Of a stretch of DNA of 64,000 nucleotides, positions 52,591 to 60,622 are shown piece by piece. The stretch is from NCBI RefSeq assembly GCF_019063845.1, contig NZ_CP077683.1, positions 3,278,501 to 3,342,500 on the forward strand. The letters run 5' to 3'. The position numbers and the translations under genes were made by a program. The DNA comes from Geomonas subterranea (GTDB lineage: Bacteria; Desulfobacterota; Desulfuromonadia; Geobacterales; Geobacteraceae). How positions within the stretch are numbered: the first letter of the stretch is position 1; each line of letters starts with the position of its first letter. The notes below the pieces were generated by a model. That model ran no database searches, was not told the DNA's origin, and worked only from the letters and a program-made list of their open reading frames with translations.

Positions 52591-54288
52591 ATGACCAAGA
52601 TCGTTGTCGACCCGATCACCAGGATCGAAGGGCACCTGCGCGTCGAGGCGGAAGTCTCCGGCGGCAAGATCAGCAATGCCTGGGTCTCGGGCACCATGTT
52701 CCGCGGCATAGAGACGATCCTCAAGGGGCGCGACCCGCGCGACGCCTGGTACTGGACCCAGCGCTTCTGCGGCGTCTGCACCACGGTGCACTCCATCGCC
52801 TCCATCCGAGCCGTCGAGGACGCGCTGAAGATCCCGGTCCCCCCCAACGCGCAGCTGATCCGCAACATCATCATCGCCATCCAGAACACCCAGGACCACG
52901 TGATCCACTTCTACCACCTGCACGCCCTGGACTGGGTGGACATCACCTCGGGGCTGAAGGCCGACCCGGTGAAGACCGCGCAGCTCGCCGCCTCCATCTC
53001 GGACTGGCCCAACAACTCGCCGACCTACTTCAAGTCCGTGCAGGACAAGGTGAAGGCATTCGTCGGTTCCGGGCGGCTCGGCCCCTTCGCCAACGCCTAC
53101 TGGGGGCACCCGGCCTACAAGCTCCCGCCGGAGGCGAACCTGATGGCCACCGCCCACTACCTGGAGGCGCTGGAGTGGCAAAAGGACATCATCAAGATCC
53201 ACGCCATCCTGGGGAGCAAGAACCCGCACCCGCAGACCTTCCTGGTGGGTGGGATGTCGATCCCCATCGACCCGGACTCGCAAAACGCGCTCAACGCCGA
53301 CAAGCTGATCGAGATAAAGCGCCTGCTGCACAAGGCCCAGGAATTCGTGGAGAAGGTCTACATCCCGGACCTTTTGGCGGTCGCCTCCTTCTACAAGGAT
53401 TGGGCGGGGATCGGCGCCGGGGTCGGCAATTACATGTGCTACGCCGAGTTCCCCGACGCCAATGGGAAACCGTGGCTCCCCGGCGGCGCCATCCTGAACC
53501 GGGACATCTCCAAGGTGGTGCCGCTGGACCAGAAGAAGATCACCGAGCACGTGGAACATTCCTGGTACCAGGATGCCGGCAGTGACGGCAAGGGACTGCA
53601 CCCCTGGGAAGGCTCCAGCGAGCCCAACTACACCGGCCCCAAGCCCCCCTACCAGTACCTCGACACGGACAAGAAATACTCCTGGGTCAAGGCGCCGCGC
53701 TACGAGGAGAAACCGATGGAGGTTGGGCCGCTCTCCCGCGTGCTGGTCGCCTACGTCTCGGGGCACAAGGAGACCAAGACGGCGGTGGACCTGGTGCTGA
53801 AGAAACTGGGTGTCGGCCCGGAGGCGCTCTTCTCCACCCTCGGTCGGACCGGCGCCCGCGGCATCGACTGCCTGGTCATCGCGCAGCAGGCCCCCAAGTG
53901 GCTGGACGAGCTGATCGGCAACATCGCCAAGGGAGACCTGAGGATCCATTCCAACGAGCTGTGGGACCCGGCGACCTGGCCGGCCGAGGCGCACGGCTAC
54001 GGCTGGCACGAGGCGCCGCGCGGAGGGTTGGGGCACTGGATCAAGATCAAGGACCAGAAGATCCTCAACTACCAGGCGGTGGTCCCCTCCACCTGGAACG
54101 CCTCGCCCCGCGACGGCAAGGGGCAGGCGGGGCCCTACGAGGCGGCCCTTCTGGGAACGCCGGTGGCGGACCCGGAAAAGCCGCTCGAGATCCTGCGTAC
54201 CATCCACTCCTTCGACCCCTGCCTGGCCTGCGCCGTGCACGTCCTCGACGCCACCGGCAGGGAGATGGTCAGGGTGAAGGCATCCTAG
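52591..54288 (+). CDS. hyaL: [NiFe] hydrogenase large subunit
   Basis: A 565-residue catalytic subunit. The nickel-binding motifs are RFCGVCTTVHS (C60, C63) and DPCLACAVH near the end. The 15 residues after the final histidine (VLDATGREMVRVKAS) are the propeptide removed by the protease coded downstream. It oxidises H2 and passes electrons through the small subunit to the cytochrome b. It starts one base after the small-subunit stop. Confidence 0.96.
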   Translation: MTKIVVDPITRIEGHLRVEAEVSGGKISNAWVSGTMFRGIETILKGRDPRDAWYWTQRFCGVCTTVHSIASIRAVEDALKIPVPPNAQLIRNIIIAIQNTQDHVIHFYHLHALDWVDITSGLKADPVKTAQLAASISDWPNNSPTYFKSVQDKVKAFVGSGRLGPFANAYWGHPAYKLPPEANLMATAHYLEALEWQKDIIKIHAILGSKNPHPQTFLVGGMSIPIDPDSQNALNADKLIEIKRLLHKAQEFVEKVYIPDLLAVASFYKDWAGIGAGVGNYMCYAEFPDANGKPWLPGGAILNRDISKVVPLDQKKITEHVEHSWYQDAGSDGKGLHPWEGSSEPNYTGPKPPYQYLDTDKKYSWVKAPRYEEKPMEVGPLSRVLVAYVSGHKETKTAVDLVLKKLGVGPEALFSTLGRTGARGIDCLVIAQQAPKWLDELIGNIAKGDLRIHSNELWDPATWPAEAHGYGWHEAPRGGLGHWIKIKDQKILNYQAVVPSTWNASPRDGKGQAGPYEAALLGTPVADPEKPLEILRTIHSFDPCLACAVHVLDATGREMVRVKAS

Positions 54289-54300
54289 AGGAGGTGGGCC

Positions 54301-54966
54301 ATGTCGGATCGTTGCAAGTTCAAGCAGTACGTCTGGGAACTGCCGCTGCGCTGGTTCCACTGGATCAACGTGCTCGCCATCGTGCTCCTGTCGGGGACTG
54401 GGTTCCTGATCGGGCACCCGGTGACCCTCGGGGCGAGCGCAAGCGACTACGCCATGGGGTGGATCCGCCTAATCCATTTCGTGGCGGCCTACGCCTTCAC
54501 CGTGAGCGTCGCCTCGCGCGTGGTCTGGTCCTTCATCGGCAACGAGCACGCCAGCTGGCGCGCCTTCTTCCCGATGTTCAGCGCCACGGGGAGAGAAAAG
54601 CTCCGGCACATGATACGCTACTACACGCTGCAGACGCACCAGGTGCCGGAAACGGTGGGGCACAACCCGCTGGCGACCACCGCCTATTTCGCGCTCTTCC
54701 TGGTCTACCTGGGCATGATCCTTACCGGCTTCGCCATGTACGCCACCCACGCCCCGGGGGGCGTGATGTTCACGGCGCTTGGCTTCATGTACTCCCACTT
54801 CAGCCTGCAGGGGATGCGCCTGGCCCACCATTTCGGGATGTGGCTCATCTTCGGCTTCGTCATCAACCACATCTACAGCGCATGGCTGATGGACATCAAG
54901 GAGCACGGCGGAGAAATCTCCAGTATGTTCAGCGGGTACAAGTTCACCGTTAAAAAGGGAGAATAA
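54301..54966 (+). CDS. hyaB: Hydrogenase cytochrome b subunit (HyaC/HyaB type)
   Basis: A 221-residue integral membrane protein with four TMs. Conserved heme-ligand histidines are in LRWFHWINVLAIVLL, RLIHFVAAYAF, HSFLxG-like HFSLQGMRLAHHFGMW and VINHIYSAW. It receives electrons from the small subunit and passes them to quinone. The ATG follows AGAGGAGGTGGGCC. It lies 12 bases after the large subunit. Confidence 0.94.
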   Translation: MSDRCKFKQYVWELPLRWFHWINVLAIVLLSGTGFLIGHPVTLGASASDYAMGWIRLIHFVAAYAFTVSVASRVVWSFIGNEHASWRAFFPMFSATGREKLRHMIRYYTLQTHQVPETVGHNPLATTAYFALFLVYLGMILTGFAMYATHAPGGVMFTALGFMYSHFSLQGMRLAHHFGMWLIFGFVINHIYSAWLMDIKEHGGEISSMFSGYKFTVKKGE

Positions 54967-55020
54967 CCTCCTGGATTCCCTCTCCAGAACCCCGGACTCC
55001 AAAATCCCCTCACCCTAGCC

Positions 55021-55190
55021 CTCTCCCAGGGGGAGAGGGGATTGTAAGAGTTGGGGGGGGCGGAAGATCGCGCAAGCTCTCTCCCGGGAGGAGAGGGGAT
55101 TATAAAAGAGTCAGGGGGCGGAAGATCACACAGGCGCTCTCCCGGGGGGAGAGGGGATTGTAAGAGTCGGGGGGCGGAGAGCATACCTAA
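55021..55190. repeat. Three direct 58-bp repeats inside hydrogenase operon
   Basis: Copies begin at 55021, 55079 and 55137, each starting CTCTCCCxGGGGAGAGGGGAT and then running through a G-rich tract with CGGAAGATC. Each contains the REP-like palindrome. They fill the 242-base gap between cytochrome b and maturation protease. Confidence 0.9.
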
Positions 55191-55208
55191 TTAAAGGAGA
55201 ACGAACAC

Positions 55209-55739
55209 GTGGCGGCAAATTCCGTGAAAAACGCACCGAAGGTACTGGTGCTTGGCGTAGGAAACCTGGTGATGGGCGACGACGGCGTCGGCATCCGGGT
55301 CGTGCAGCAGCTGCAGCGGGAGTTCCTGTTCCCAAAGAGCGTGGAGATCGTTGACGGCGGCACGCTGGGGCTCGACCTCCTCCCGGTGCTGGAAGGGAGG
55401 AGCCACCTGATCATGGTGGACGCGGTGGAAACGGGGAAGGAGCCCGGAACCTGCGTGCGGCTTTCCGGCGAGGAGCTCCCGATCGCCCTGGAGACCAAGG
55501 TCTCGCCGCACCAGATGGGGCTCAAGGACCTCCTCTCGGTGGCGCGGCTCATGGGGCAGGCCCCGGGCAAGATGGTGCTGATCGGCGTTCAGCCCGGGAG
55601 CATCGAGATGGGGACCGAACTCACCCACGAGGTGTCGCTGCAGGTGGAAACCATGAAGGGGGCGGTACTGAAGGAACTTTCCGCCTTCGGCGTCCAGTGC
55701 CGCCCCGTCTCCCGCTCCTTCAGCGAATGCAGGGACTAG
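55209..55739 (+). CDS. hyaP: Hydrogenase maturation protease (HyaD/HybD family)
   Basis: A 176-residue endopeptidase that trims the C-terminus of the hydrogenase large subunit once nickel is inserted. The start region LVLGVGNLVMGDDGVGIRV and the second DGGTLGLDLLPVL carry the conserved Glu/Asp nickel-sensing positions, with HQMGLKDLL the histidine. The start is GTG at 55209 with AAAGGAGAACG upstream. It is separated from the cytochrome gene by the 58-bp repeats but must act on this operon. Confidence 0.94.
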   Translation: MAANSVKNAPKVLVLGVGNLVMGDDGVGIRVVQQLQREFLFPKSVEIVDGGTLGLDLLPVLEGRSHLIMVDAVETGKEPGTCVRLSGEELPIALETKVSPHQMGLKDLLSVARLMGQAPGKMVLIGVQPGSIEMGTELTHEVSLQVETMKGAVLKELSAFGVQCRPVSRSFSECRD

Positions 55740-55744
55740 CCGCC

Positions 55745-56206
55745 ATGCCCCTGCGCCCCACAACTTCTCCATCAGCTCCTCCCCCCGGAAGGGGAAGGTC
55801 GGGAGGGGGGGCTCATGGGAGGCAAGGACATCGCCCGGTGCCGCTGCCGCCACCGTTACCGGGCCGCCACATCGCCGCCTGCCTCGCCGCCTGCCTCGGC
55901 ATGGCCGCGCTCCTTGGCGGCTGCACCGAGTCTCAGAAAACCGGCTCCCCGCCTGTGGCCAGCGAGCGCGGAGCGCAGCTGTTCAAGGTGCGCTGCGCCC
56001 CCTGCCACCCCGACGGCGGCAACGTCATCAATCCCAGGAAGACCCTGCACGGCGGCGTGCTCGCCGACAACGGCATCGCCTCGCCCTCCGGCATCATGAA
56101 CAGGATGCGCAACCCGGGCCCCGGGATGACACGCTTCGACCAGGGGACCATCCCGGACTCCGACGCCCGCCTCATCGCCGAGTACATCCTCGCCACCTAC
56201 CGCTGA
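55745..56206 (+). CDS. Lipoprotein c-type cytochrome (monoheme)
   Basis: A 153-residue frame whose first 34 residues (PLRPTTSPSAPPPGRGRSGG) run through a REP palindrome and are probably not translated; GTG 55838 is an alternative start just before the signal (HIAACLAACLGMAALLGGC, lipobox LGGC). The mature part has the heme motif CAPCH and the methionine-containing segment NPGPGMTRFDQGTIPD, as in small cytochrome c modules. It follows the protease by five bases and may pass electrons from hydrogenase or serve another periplasmic chain. Confidence 0.8.
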   Translation: MPLRPTTSPSAPPPGRGRSGGGAHGRQGHRPVPLPPPLPGRHIAACLAACLGMAALLGGCTESQKTGSPPVASERGAQLFKVRCAPCHPDGGNVINPRKTLHGGVLADNGIASPSGIMNRMRNPGPGMTRFDQGTIPDSDARLIAEYILATYR

Positions 56207-56290
56207 GCTGTGCGGCACCAGGCCGCCCCGCCATAACGTCCTCGATGGTATGATCTTGCACCACTCTCCTCTCCCTCCGGACCTTCCCCC

Positions 56291-56497
56291 GCCATCTCCC
56301 ACAGCGTCTCGTTCCTGGACATGCTGGTCTGGGCCGGGGTCGCCCTCCTGGTCCAGCTGCTCGCGTTCCTGGCGCTGCGCCTGGTCTTCGCCGACTTGAG
56401 CCGTTCCATCGCCGGCGACGCGCTTGGGCCCGCGGTTTTGCGGGGAACCCTCTCCCTTGCCGCCGGCATCCTGAACGCCGCCTGCCTCACCTACTAG
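56291..56497 (+). pseudogene. C-terminal remnant of a DUF350-family membrane protein
   Basis: An open frame reads HSVSFLDMLVWAGVALLVQL then LRLVFADLSRSI and ends LSLAAGILNAACLTY. This is the second half of a DUF350 (YjfL-like) protein: two TMs with the conserved GxxNAAxxxY end. The first half and a start with ribosome site are absent upstream. Only 58 codons follow the first in-frame ATG (56321). Likely a decayed gene. Confidence 0.6.
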
Positions 56498-56999
56498 GAC
56501 TCCCCTGAGGCGCCAGCCGCTCCATTCCGGCTGTCCCCCCACTTCCGGCTGAGTCCCACTTCCGGCGGCAACCGCCCCTCCCCCCGGAGGGGGGAGGCTG
56601 GGAGGGGGAGGAAGGTGGTGCCGCATCACGTGGCAGGTGCCCCTTTTTACAGCAGACCCCGCTCTTCTCCCCCCTTAGCCCCTTTTCCACCCCCACTGTC
56701 ACCACGGTTCACCGGAGATTGCGGGAGAACGGCCCGTCGCCCCCCTTCCCTTTGCAGGAGGGACAAGGGAGCAACAAAAAACGGTGTCATTTCTGCTTCT
56801 TGCGGCTTACCTACCCCACCCCCTCCCGTCAAGAGAGGGGGGCGTCCCGAGGCCGACGTTCTCCCGGAACTTTTCTTTGGACCTTCGTCAGCTGACAACT
56901 AAGCCATCCCGACCGATGTGGCACGCGTCATGTAATCGAGGCAACGACGGCAAAGCACGCCGGTTCCCCCCATACATTCCGCAATAAAAGGAGCGCGCC
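56498..56999. other. Non-coding region with REP-like palindromes
   Basis: Contains CCCCTCCCCCCGGAGGGGGG near 56571 and CCCCCTCCCGTCAAGAGAGG near 56819, and probably the modA promoter near its right end. No frame here looks like a gene. Confidence 0.6.
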
Positions 57000-57740
57000 A
57001 TGAAGAAAGTTCTGATCCGGGCAGCATCGTCCCTCTTCGCCCTGCTTTTGCTGGCAGCACCGGCTCTCGCCGGTGAAATCTCCATCTCGGCCGCCGCGAG
57101 CCTCAAGGAAGCCCTCAACGAACTCGCCGACGGCTTTTCACGCCAGCACCCCGGAGTCAGGATCGTCACGAACTACGGCGCATCCGGCACTCTCGCCAAG
57201 CAGATCGAGAGCGGCGCCCCCGCGGACATTTTCATCTCCGCCAACGAGGTGTGGATGACCTACTTGAAGCAGAGAAAACTCATCTCCTCCGTCGACACCC
57301 TGGCCTGCAACACCCTCGTCTTCGCCGGGAGCACCGGCAAGAAGGTCACCGGCATGAGCGACCTCGCCCTCCTGGACAGAATCGCACTGGGGAGCCCCGG
57401 CAGCGTCCCCGCCGGCGAGTACGCCGCCGGGGCCATCCGGCAGGCCGGTCTTGAAAAACGGCTGAGCGGTAAACTCATCTTCGCCAAGGATGTCAGGCAG
57501 AGCATGATGTACGCGGAGCGCGGCGACGTGGACGGCGCTTTCGTCTACCGTACCGATGCCCTGCTCGGGAAACGGGCCCGCATCCTCTTCACCGTGCCGC
57601 GGCAGCTCTACCCGCGCATCACCTATCCCATGGCACTCACCCCGTCCGGGGCGGGAAAGAGCGAGGCAACCGCTTTTTTCAGTTACCTCAAAGAGGCTCA
57701 AGCTGTGTCGGTTCTGAAAAAGTACGGATTCACATTCTGA
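57000..57740 (+). CDS. modA: Molybdate-type ABC transporter substrate-binding protein (orphan ModA)
   Basis: A 246-residue periplasmic protein. The signal peptide is VLIRAASSLFALLLLAAPAL with cleavage near ALAGEI. The core begins ISISAAASLKEALNELADGF and NYGASGTLAKQIESGAPADIF, with the conserved Ser and Ala residues that bind the oxyanion. It binds molybdate or tungstate. No modB or modC follows. Molybdenum/tungsten supply for the AOR-type enzyme is a plausible use. AAAAGGAGCGCGCC precedes the ATG. Confidence 0.92.
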   Translation: MKKVLIRAASSLFALLLLAAPALAGEISISAAASLKEALNELADGFSRQHPGVRIVTNYGASGTLAKQIESGAPADIFISANEVWMTYLKQRKLISSVDTLACNTLVFAGSTGKKVTGMSDLALLDRIALGSPGSVPAGEYAAGAIRQAGLEKRLSGKLIFAKDVRQSMMYAERGDVDGAFVYRTDALLGKRARILFTVPRQLYPRITYPMALTPSGAGKSEATAFFSYLKEAQAVSVLKKYGFTF

Positions 57741-57950
57741 CGACCAGCATGACTGTATCTGACACATCGTTACACTGACACCCCTTTATCTTGGTCACTA
57801 TAAACCCCTTTTTTATCGAATAAAAACCGAGTTCCACGCAGCACAAAGAAAAATATTTGAGAGAAACAAATTATCTGCTAATAATGTTTTCCGACTCAAC
57901 CAACTCATGCGACTGATCTAGACCCGAGCCAGGTTCAGCAGAGGTTCAGG

Positions 57951-59858
57951 ATGCCAACAAAAGACAGCCACACTTTCCACCCCCCCCTTCCCCCGGACAG
58001 GAACACCGCCGGCTCCGGCGGCAACGCCCCCGTCCTGGAACAGATGCTGGCGGACCATTACTTGAAAATCCTGGCCGAGGCCCCGGTGCTCATATGGCGC
58101 GCCAACACGAGCGCCGAGTGCGACTGGTTCAACGACTCCTGGCTGTCGTTCACAGGCCGGACCATGGAGCAGGAATACGGCAACGGGTGGGCCGAGGGAG
58201 TGCACACGGAGGACCTGCAGCGCTGCGTCGATATCTGGCTGGGAGCCTTCAAGAAACGGGAAAGCTTCGAGATGGAGTACCGTCTGCGCCGTCACGACGG
58301 GGAGTTCCGCTGGATCATGGATATCGGGCGCCCCTTCAAGGCCGTCGACGGCTCCTTCGCCGGCTACATCGGCTACTGCTTCGACATCACCGACCGCAAG
58401 GAGGCGGAGATGGCGCTGGTATTAGCCAGGGAGAGCGCCGAGGCGGCCAACCGGGCCAAGAGCGACTTCCTCGCCAACATGAGCCACGAGATCCGCACCC
58501 CGATGAACAGCATCATGGGGATGTCGCAACTGCTCGCCTTCACCGAACTCACCCCCGAGCAAAAGGAGTACGTCGAAGGGATCATGGGCTCCTCCGAAGG
58601 GCTTCTGGCCATCATCAACGACATCCTCGACCTCTCGAAGGTGGAGGCGGGCAAGATAGACCTGGAACTGCACAATTTCAGCATCAGGCGCAGCATCAAC
58701 GACGTCATCAAGTCCCAGATGAGCTCCGTCCTGGGCAAAGGGCTGTTCCTGCGGCCGGAAGTGGCCGAGGATGTGCCCGACACCCTGGTTGGGGACCAGT
58801 TGAGGCTGAAGCAGGTGCTCTTCAACATCGTGGGCAACGCCGTCAAGTTCACCAACGAGGGGGGCGTCACCGTATCGGTCTCACTCCAGGAAGAGCGCGG
58901 GGATGTCGCGGTCCTGAAGATCAGCGTCACCGACAGCGGCATCGGCATCACTCCCGACGCCATCGAGCGCATCTTCTCCCCTTTCGGCCAGGAGGACAGC
59001 TCCACCACCCGCAAGTACGGCGGCACCGGGCTCGGGCTTTCCATCAGCAGCAAGCTGATCGAGCTCATGGGGGGGCGGATCTGGGCCGAGAGCCTCAAGA
59101 ACGCGGGGAGCAGCTTCCACCTCTTGATCCCGTTCCGACGCTCCGACGAGCGGCCGGACCTGCTCGCACCGGCAAGAAGCGGCATGACACCGCTTTGGGA
59201 GGGAGAGAAGCTGCACATCCTGCTCGCGGACGACCAGGAGACCAGCCGCAATATCATGTCGCGTCTTTTGGAGCGCTTCGGACATACGCTGGAGACCGCG
59301 GCCGATGGCGAGGAGGTGCTGCGGAAATGGCGCGAGCAGCGGTTCGACGTCATCCTCATGGACGTGGAGATGCCCACCATGAACGGCAACGAGGCGATGC
59401 GCCAGATAAGGGAGATGGAAGCGCCCTCCGGTAACCGGACCGCCGTCATCGCCCTCACCGCCCACGCGCTGAAGGACCAGCAGGAGATGTTCCTGAAACT
59501 GGGGTATGACGGCTACGTGGCGAAGCCGGTGGAGATCGCATCTTTGCTGCAGGAATTGAAGCGCTGCCTGCAGCTCCCTGCGGTCCACCTGGAAGCCCCG
59601 CCCGATGCCACAGCATCCACGGCCGTGTCTATTGACATAGCGAAACTCACCGACATACTTAGCTCGGTGGTTCCACTGTTAAAGCAGAGAAACATGGGGG
59701 TGCTGGACACGGTTAACGACCTTCCCCACGCCGGTCCACAACTCCCCCTGCTGTCTCAGTTGAACCTGCAAATCAGGCAGTTTGATTGCGCCGGAGCCTT
59801 GCAGACAGTGCAAAGGTTGTGCGAGGAGTTGAACATCCAGATCGACCAGCGCCTGTAA
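57951..59858 (+). CDS. PAS-containing hybrid histidine kinase with receiver domain
   Basis: A 635-residue cytosolic kinase. About 25-150 is a PAS/PAC domain (APVLIWRANTSAECDWFN, YIGYCFDITDRKEAE). The HisKA box MSHEIRTPMNSIMG is near residue 180 and HATPase runs about 285-405 (GTGLGLSISSKLIELMGG). The receiver, about 420-545, has LLADDQETS and VILMDVEMPTMNG. A short unclassified C-terminal tail may be an Hpt relic (DVKSS-like helices). No TM was seen. It is followed by a receiver-only type gene. Confidence 0.93.
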   Translation: MPTKDSHTFHPPLPPDRNTAGSGGNAPVLEQMLADHYLKILAEAPVLIWRANTSAECDWFNDSWLSFTGRTMEQEYGNGWAEGVHTEDLQRCVDIWLGAFKKRESFEMEYRLRRHDGEFRWIMDIGRPFKAVDGSFAGYIGYCFDITDRKEAEMALVLARESAEAANRAKSDFLANMSHEIRTPMNSIMGMSQLLAFTELTPEQKEYVEGIMGSSEGLLAIINDILDLSKVEAGKIDLELHNFSIRRSINDVIKSQMSSVLGKGLFLRPEVAEDVPDTLVGDQLRLKQVLFNIVGNAVKFTNEGGVTVSVSLQEERGDVAVLKISVTDSGIGITPDAIERIFSPFGQEDSSTTRKYGGTGLGLSISSKLIELMGGRIWAESLKNAGSSFHLLIPFRRSDERPDLLAPARSGMTPLWEGEKLHILLADDQETSRNIMSRLLERFGHTLETAADGEEVLRKWREQRFDVILMDVEMPTMNGNEAMRQIREMEAPSGNRTAVIALTAHALKDQQEMFLKLGYDGYVAKPVEIASLLQELKRCLQLPAVHLEAPPDATASTAVSIDIAKLTDILSSVVPLLKQRNMGVLDTVNDLPHAGPQLPLLSQLNLQIRQFDCAGALQTVQRLCEELNIQIDQRL

Positions 59859-59886
59859 GCAGACTTCGGATCGTATTGAGGGCCCG

Positions 59887-60486
59887 GTGGCAAAAAAAAC
59901 CCTTCTTGTCGTTGACGACACCATCGACAATCTCATAGTCCTCTACAAGGTGCTTCGGGCCGAGTACGACGTCATCGGCGCCAGCAATGGCAAGGAAGCG
60001 CTGCGACTTGTCGAGGCCACCCCTCCGGACCTCATCCTGCTGGACATCATGATGCCGGAAATGGACGGCTACGAGGTCTGCCGCCTGCTGAAGCTGGACC
60101 CGCGGCTCCGTGACATACCGGTCATCTTCATCTCGGCGCTGAACGAGGAGGTCGACGAGACCCGCGGCTTCGAGATGGGCGCGGTGGACTTCATCACCAA
60201 GCCGGTCAAACCGGCGATTCTGTGTCGCCGCGTGGCGGTGCACCTGGAACTGCGCTCCCAGAAGGAGGAGCTGCGGCGCCAGAACCAGGAGCTGCAGGAG
60301 GTCCTTTCCCAGGTGAAGGAGCTCTCCGGGCTCCTCCCCATCTGCATGACCTGCAAGAAGATCCGGGACGACCAGGGGTACTGGAACCAGTTGGAAACCT
60401 ACATTTCCGAGCACTCGGACGTCCTCTTCAGCCACAGTTACTGCCCCGACTGCGCCGGGATCGCCTTGGAGGAGTTTCTCAAGTAG
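59887..60486 (+). CDS. Response regulator with C-terminal cysteine motif
   Basis: A 199-residue protein. The receiver (about 1-125) has VVDDTIDNL, LILLDIMMPEMDGYE and K in FITKPVKP. A coiled coil (about 130-155, QKEELRRQNQELQEVL) follows. The C-terminal tail CMTCKKIRDDQGYWNQLETY ends SYCPDCAG, with two CxxC pairs that may bind zinc or sense redox. No DNA-binding domain. The start is GTG 59887. It follows the hybrid kinase by 28 bases and likely relays from it. Confidence 0.9.
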   Translation: MAKKTLLVVDDTIDNLIVLYKVLRAEYDVIGASNGKEALRLVEATPPDLILLDIMMPEMDGYEVCRLLKLDPRLRDIPVIFISALNEEVDETRGFEMGAVDFITKPVKPAILCRRVAVHLELRSQKEELRRQNQELQEVLSQVKELSGLLPICMTCKKIRDDQGYWNQLETYISEHSDVLFSHSYCPDCAGIALEEFLK

Positions 60487-60622
60487 GGGGTACGCTCCTT
60501 TCTCAGAAGCCCCCTTACGAAGTTTCCCATACAGCCCTACATTTTCCCTCATTGACACCCATTGGCATACGCTATTAAGTAAAGGGGCGGGGCTTGTAGC
60601 AGCTCCAGTACCAGCTACTTCA

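Noticed and set aside
52414-54417. Minus-strand frame of 667 codons
   Set aside because: Antisense to the hydrogenase large subunit; proline/arginine/valine-rich shadow.
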